A stretch of DNA of 64,000 bases from Morella rubra (Eukaryota > Streptophyta > Magnoliopsida > Fagales > Myricaceae). The translations under genes were made by a program, and so were the position numbers. Positions 62,239 to 64,000 of the stretch are shown in pieces. Each line of letters starts with the position of its first letter. Positions within the stretch are counted from its first letter, which is position 1. The notes beneath the pieces are model-generated. The model saw only the letters and a list, made by a program, of their open reading frames with translations. It did no database searches and was not told the DNA's origin. Where the stretch lies: contig CM025850.1 of the NCBI GenBank assembly GCA_003952965.2, positions 30,305,024-30,369,023 of the forward strand, given 5' to 3'.

Positions 62239-62946
62239 TTGGGCCCACTCGACTGCCAACCTTTATACTCTCCACCTATTTTCGCAAGAGTGCCTTCATT
62301 TCTTCCTCAAAAGCTCCAATCTTGTGGAGGATAGAAGGGTTTGCATTCTTCTGATTGCTGATGTTGATCAATGCATGATCAAGGAGTATTTGCCTCAGCT
62401 TCCGCATCAATGGGGGAGGGGGTCATCAATATAGGCGAAGACGTATTCCCAGTCATGAACCACTTTGAGCAAATCCTGTCACAGAATCTGGACGGGTGAA
62501 GTTCTCCTAATTGGACAACTTTGGTCAGAGTAATTGGCTTAATGTGTGCAGGCTTATCTCCTTTTTTTTTTCTTTCTTCTTTTTTAAACAGTTTATGCAA
62601 GTTCTCTCGGAAAATAATGGAATACATGTTTCAAGGTCGACGTGGTGCTCAGAAAAAAACGAAAAGTTTGGTCCAATAAACTTCCTCATAAGACCTCCCC
62701 CAATTAGATCTGGATGGCAACATCGTACTCGTGAGTCGTCAAGGTCTAGCCGCAGAGCCGGACCACGGGATTTTTGTACGCTGCCACCTTGCGCTTCACC
62801 TCGTCTAAGTGACTATACAATGGACTTGCAGAGAGAGAGGAGAGAGAGAGAGAGAGAGAGGTATGAAAACGCTTGGGAAGTGAGGCTTCCTGGTTTGTGA
62901 GCAGGGAGCTCTGGAAGCTTTAAATATGTGGCCGAGTGGAGTTTCT
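62239..62946 (-). pseudogene. Internally deleted PAL pseudogene, copy 2
   Basis: Near-identical to the pseudogene at 41173-41880, with the same deletion and the same (GA)n leader tract (62829-62861). The shared deletion shows that the pseudogene decayed before the block was duplicated. Confidence 0.75.
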
Positions 62947-63108
62947 AGCGGTTACACCAGTTGACTATTTGCTGCACAATCTTCGTTAAAGATTCAAGCA
63001 GATATACGCGGCCTGATATATAGTATAGTATAGTAATAATTAATTAATTAAGATCAACAATAGATTTGCTCTAGTTACTTGATCTTCCAACTGCACTGTT
63101 AAGCACTA

Positions 63109-63330
63109 GCGCGTTACACCAGTTGACTCGAAATTTGCACTTTCTGCACACATCTAGGAATTCGTTAAATATTGCAATGCGGGGCGAGCCAGAAAGTGAG
63201 ATATATAGTATAGTATAGTATATGATAATGATATATTAATAATAATTAAGATCAACAATTAGATTTGTACAAATCTTTTTAGCCTTGCAACTTCCTCCAA
63301 CTGCACATGTGCTTAAGCACTATAGAATAT
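63109..63330. repeat. Indel-rich repeat of the preceding 160 bp
   Basis: Starts GCGTTACACCAGTTGACT and follows 62949-63105 with frequent short insertions, for example CTCGAAATTTGCACTTTCTGC against CTATTTGCTGC. Copy 1 of the block has this sequence only once. Confidence 0.7.
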
Positions 63331-64000
63331 CTGGCAGGTAGATGAGACCAGCAGATAGATTTATAAACTTAAATCAACATCGATTCATATTCGAAATATG
63401 GTCATGACACTTTCATATTGTTTTGTTCTCACACAAGCCCAATTTAACATCGGTAAACTAAGCACAGCCCATTTTAAAAAATAAAATAAAATAAAAATCT
63501 TTCAACATTCGGTAAACTATGCACAGCCCATCTTAAAGCTTCACCTTTGAGGGTTAAAAACTCTTCTCAACCTCTTTTGCCCACTTAAAATCACCTTTCC
63601 TTGTGTATTTTGTTAAATGAGTAATATGTGCTAAAATTATAAGGTTTAATTACAGTTACAGTTATGTAATCACCAAAAGTTAACCAACTAACAAAATACC
63701 GATATAAGTTCGAGGTTAAGATGTCAATTTTTAGGATTGGATAACTTAACTCAAACCTCGTCTCCTCTTGTGGGTTAATTTTTAATAGACAAAAAAACCT
63801 ATATTTTTGAAAAATGGATCACAAGAATCAGTCCACTCAAAATTATACTGAAATTGATTTGTTAAAAAGGAATACCATGAAAACTACATTAGTAATTAAG
63901 TCAATTTAGCTCTTGTGTAAGCTTCTTGTTGTGATACAAAGGAGTTGGTAGCAAATTGCAATAGTTTTAACTACCTAGGACAGAGCAGCTAGAGCTCAAT

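Larger units (their letters stand above)
61129..63980. repeat. Segmental duplication, copy 2
   Basis: Same order as 40045-42900, including the PAL pseudogene. The last matched part corresponds to the sequence just before the 3' end of the intact PAL in copy 1. 63109-63330 is an extra, indel-rich repeat of 62950-63105. Confidence 0.85.

Overview
The window is plant nuclear DNA. Split genes with GT-AG introns are spread through AT-rich sequence full of plant transposons (hAT, Mutator-type MITEs, LINEs, Copia-type LTRs). It holds a MOM1-type chromatin gene, a mitochondrial IDH gene and a PAL gene. This fits a eudicot; protein flavour suggests an asterid, perhaps Ericales, but I cannot fix the species.

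Layout. 1-8500: transposon-rich sequence with a dubious unrecognised gene remnant (about 2430-2905), a short hAT derivative (4278-5517), a short tandem repeat and a MITE. 10054-33150 (+): a 19-exon gene for a MOM1-like protein (PHD, chromo-like, degenerate SNF2, C-terminal coiled coil). It carries three reading-frame disruptions, an exact 1,523-bp tandem duplication of one exon with its introns, and a long near-perfect palindrome in an intron. 34356-39801 (-): a complete seven-exon catalytic NAD-isocitrate dehydrogenase subunit, convergent with the MOM1-like gene; its 2.8-kb sixth intron holds a LINE interrupted by a solo LTR. 43025-45669 (-): a complete two-exon phenylalanine ammonia-lyase gene with AC elements upstream. 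45.7-64 kb: gene-poor, with MITEs, nested hAT and LTR insertions, and a second copy of the block lying between IDH and PAL.

The block at 39.66-42.9 kb (IDH exon 1 edge plus an internally deleted PAL pseudogene) recurs at 57.1-64 kb, split by transposons. In the first copy it leads straight into the 3' end of PAL, so another PAL copy may lie just past the right edge.

Three places (13590-13800, 42480-42670, 63109-63330) hold a second, indel-rich copy of sequence that is also present cleanly nearby. They look like unpolished long-read sequence left at joins, so the exact duplications and the MOM1 frame breaks need checking against reads. I found no sign of a new biological system. The most interesting items are the MOM1-like gene with its altered PHD and lost Walker A, the intronic palindrome, and the PAL/IDH segmental duplication.
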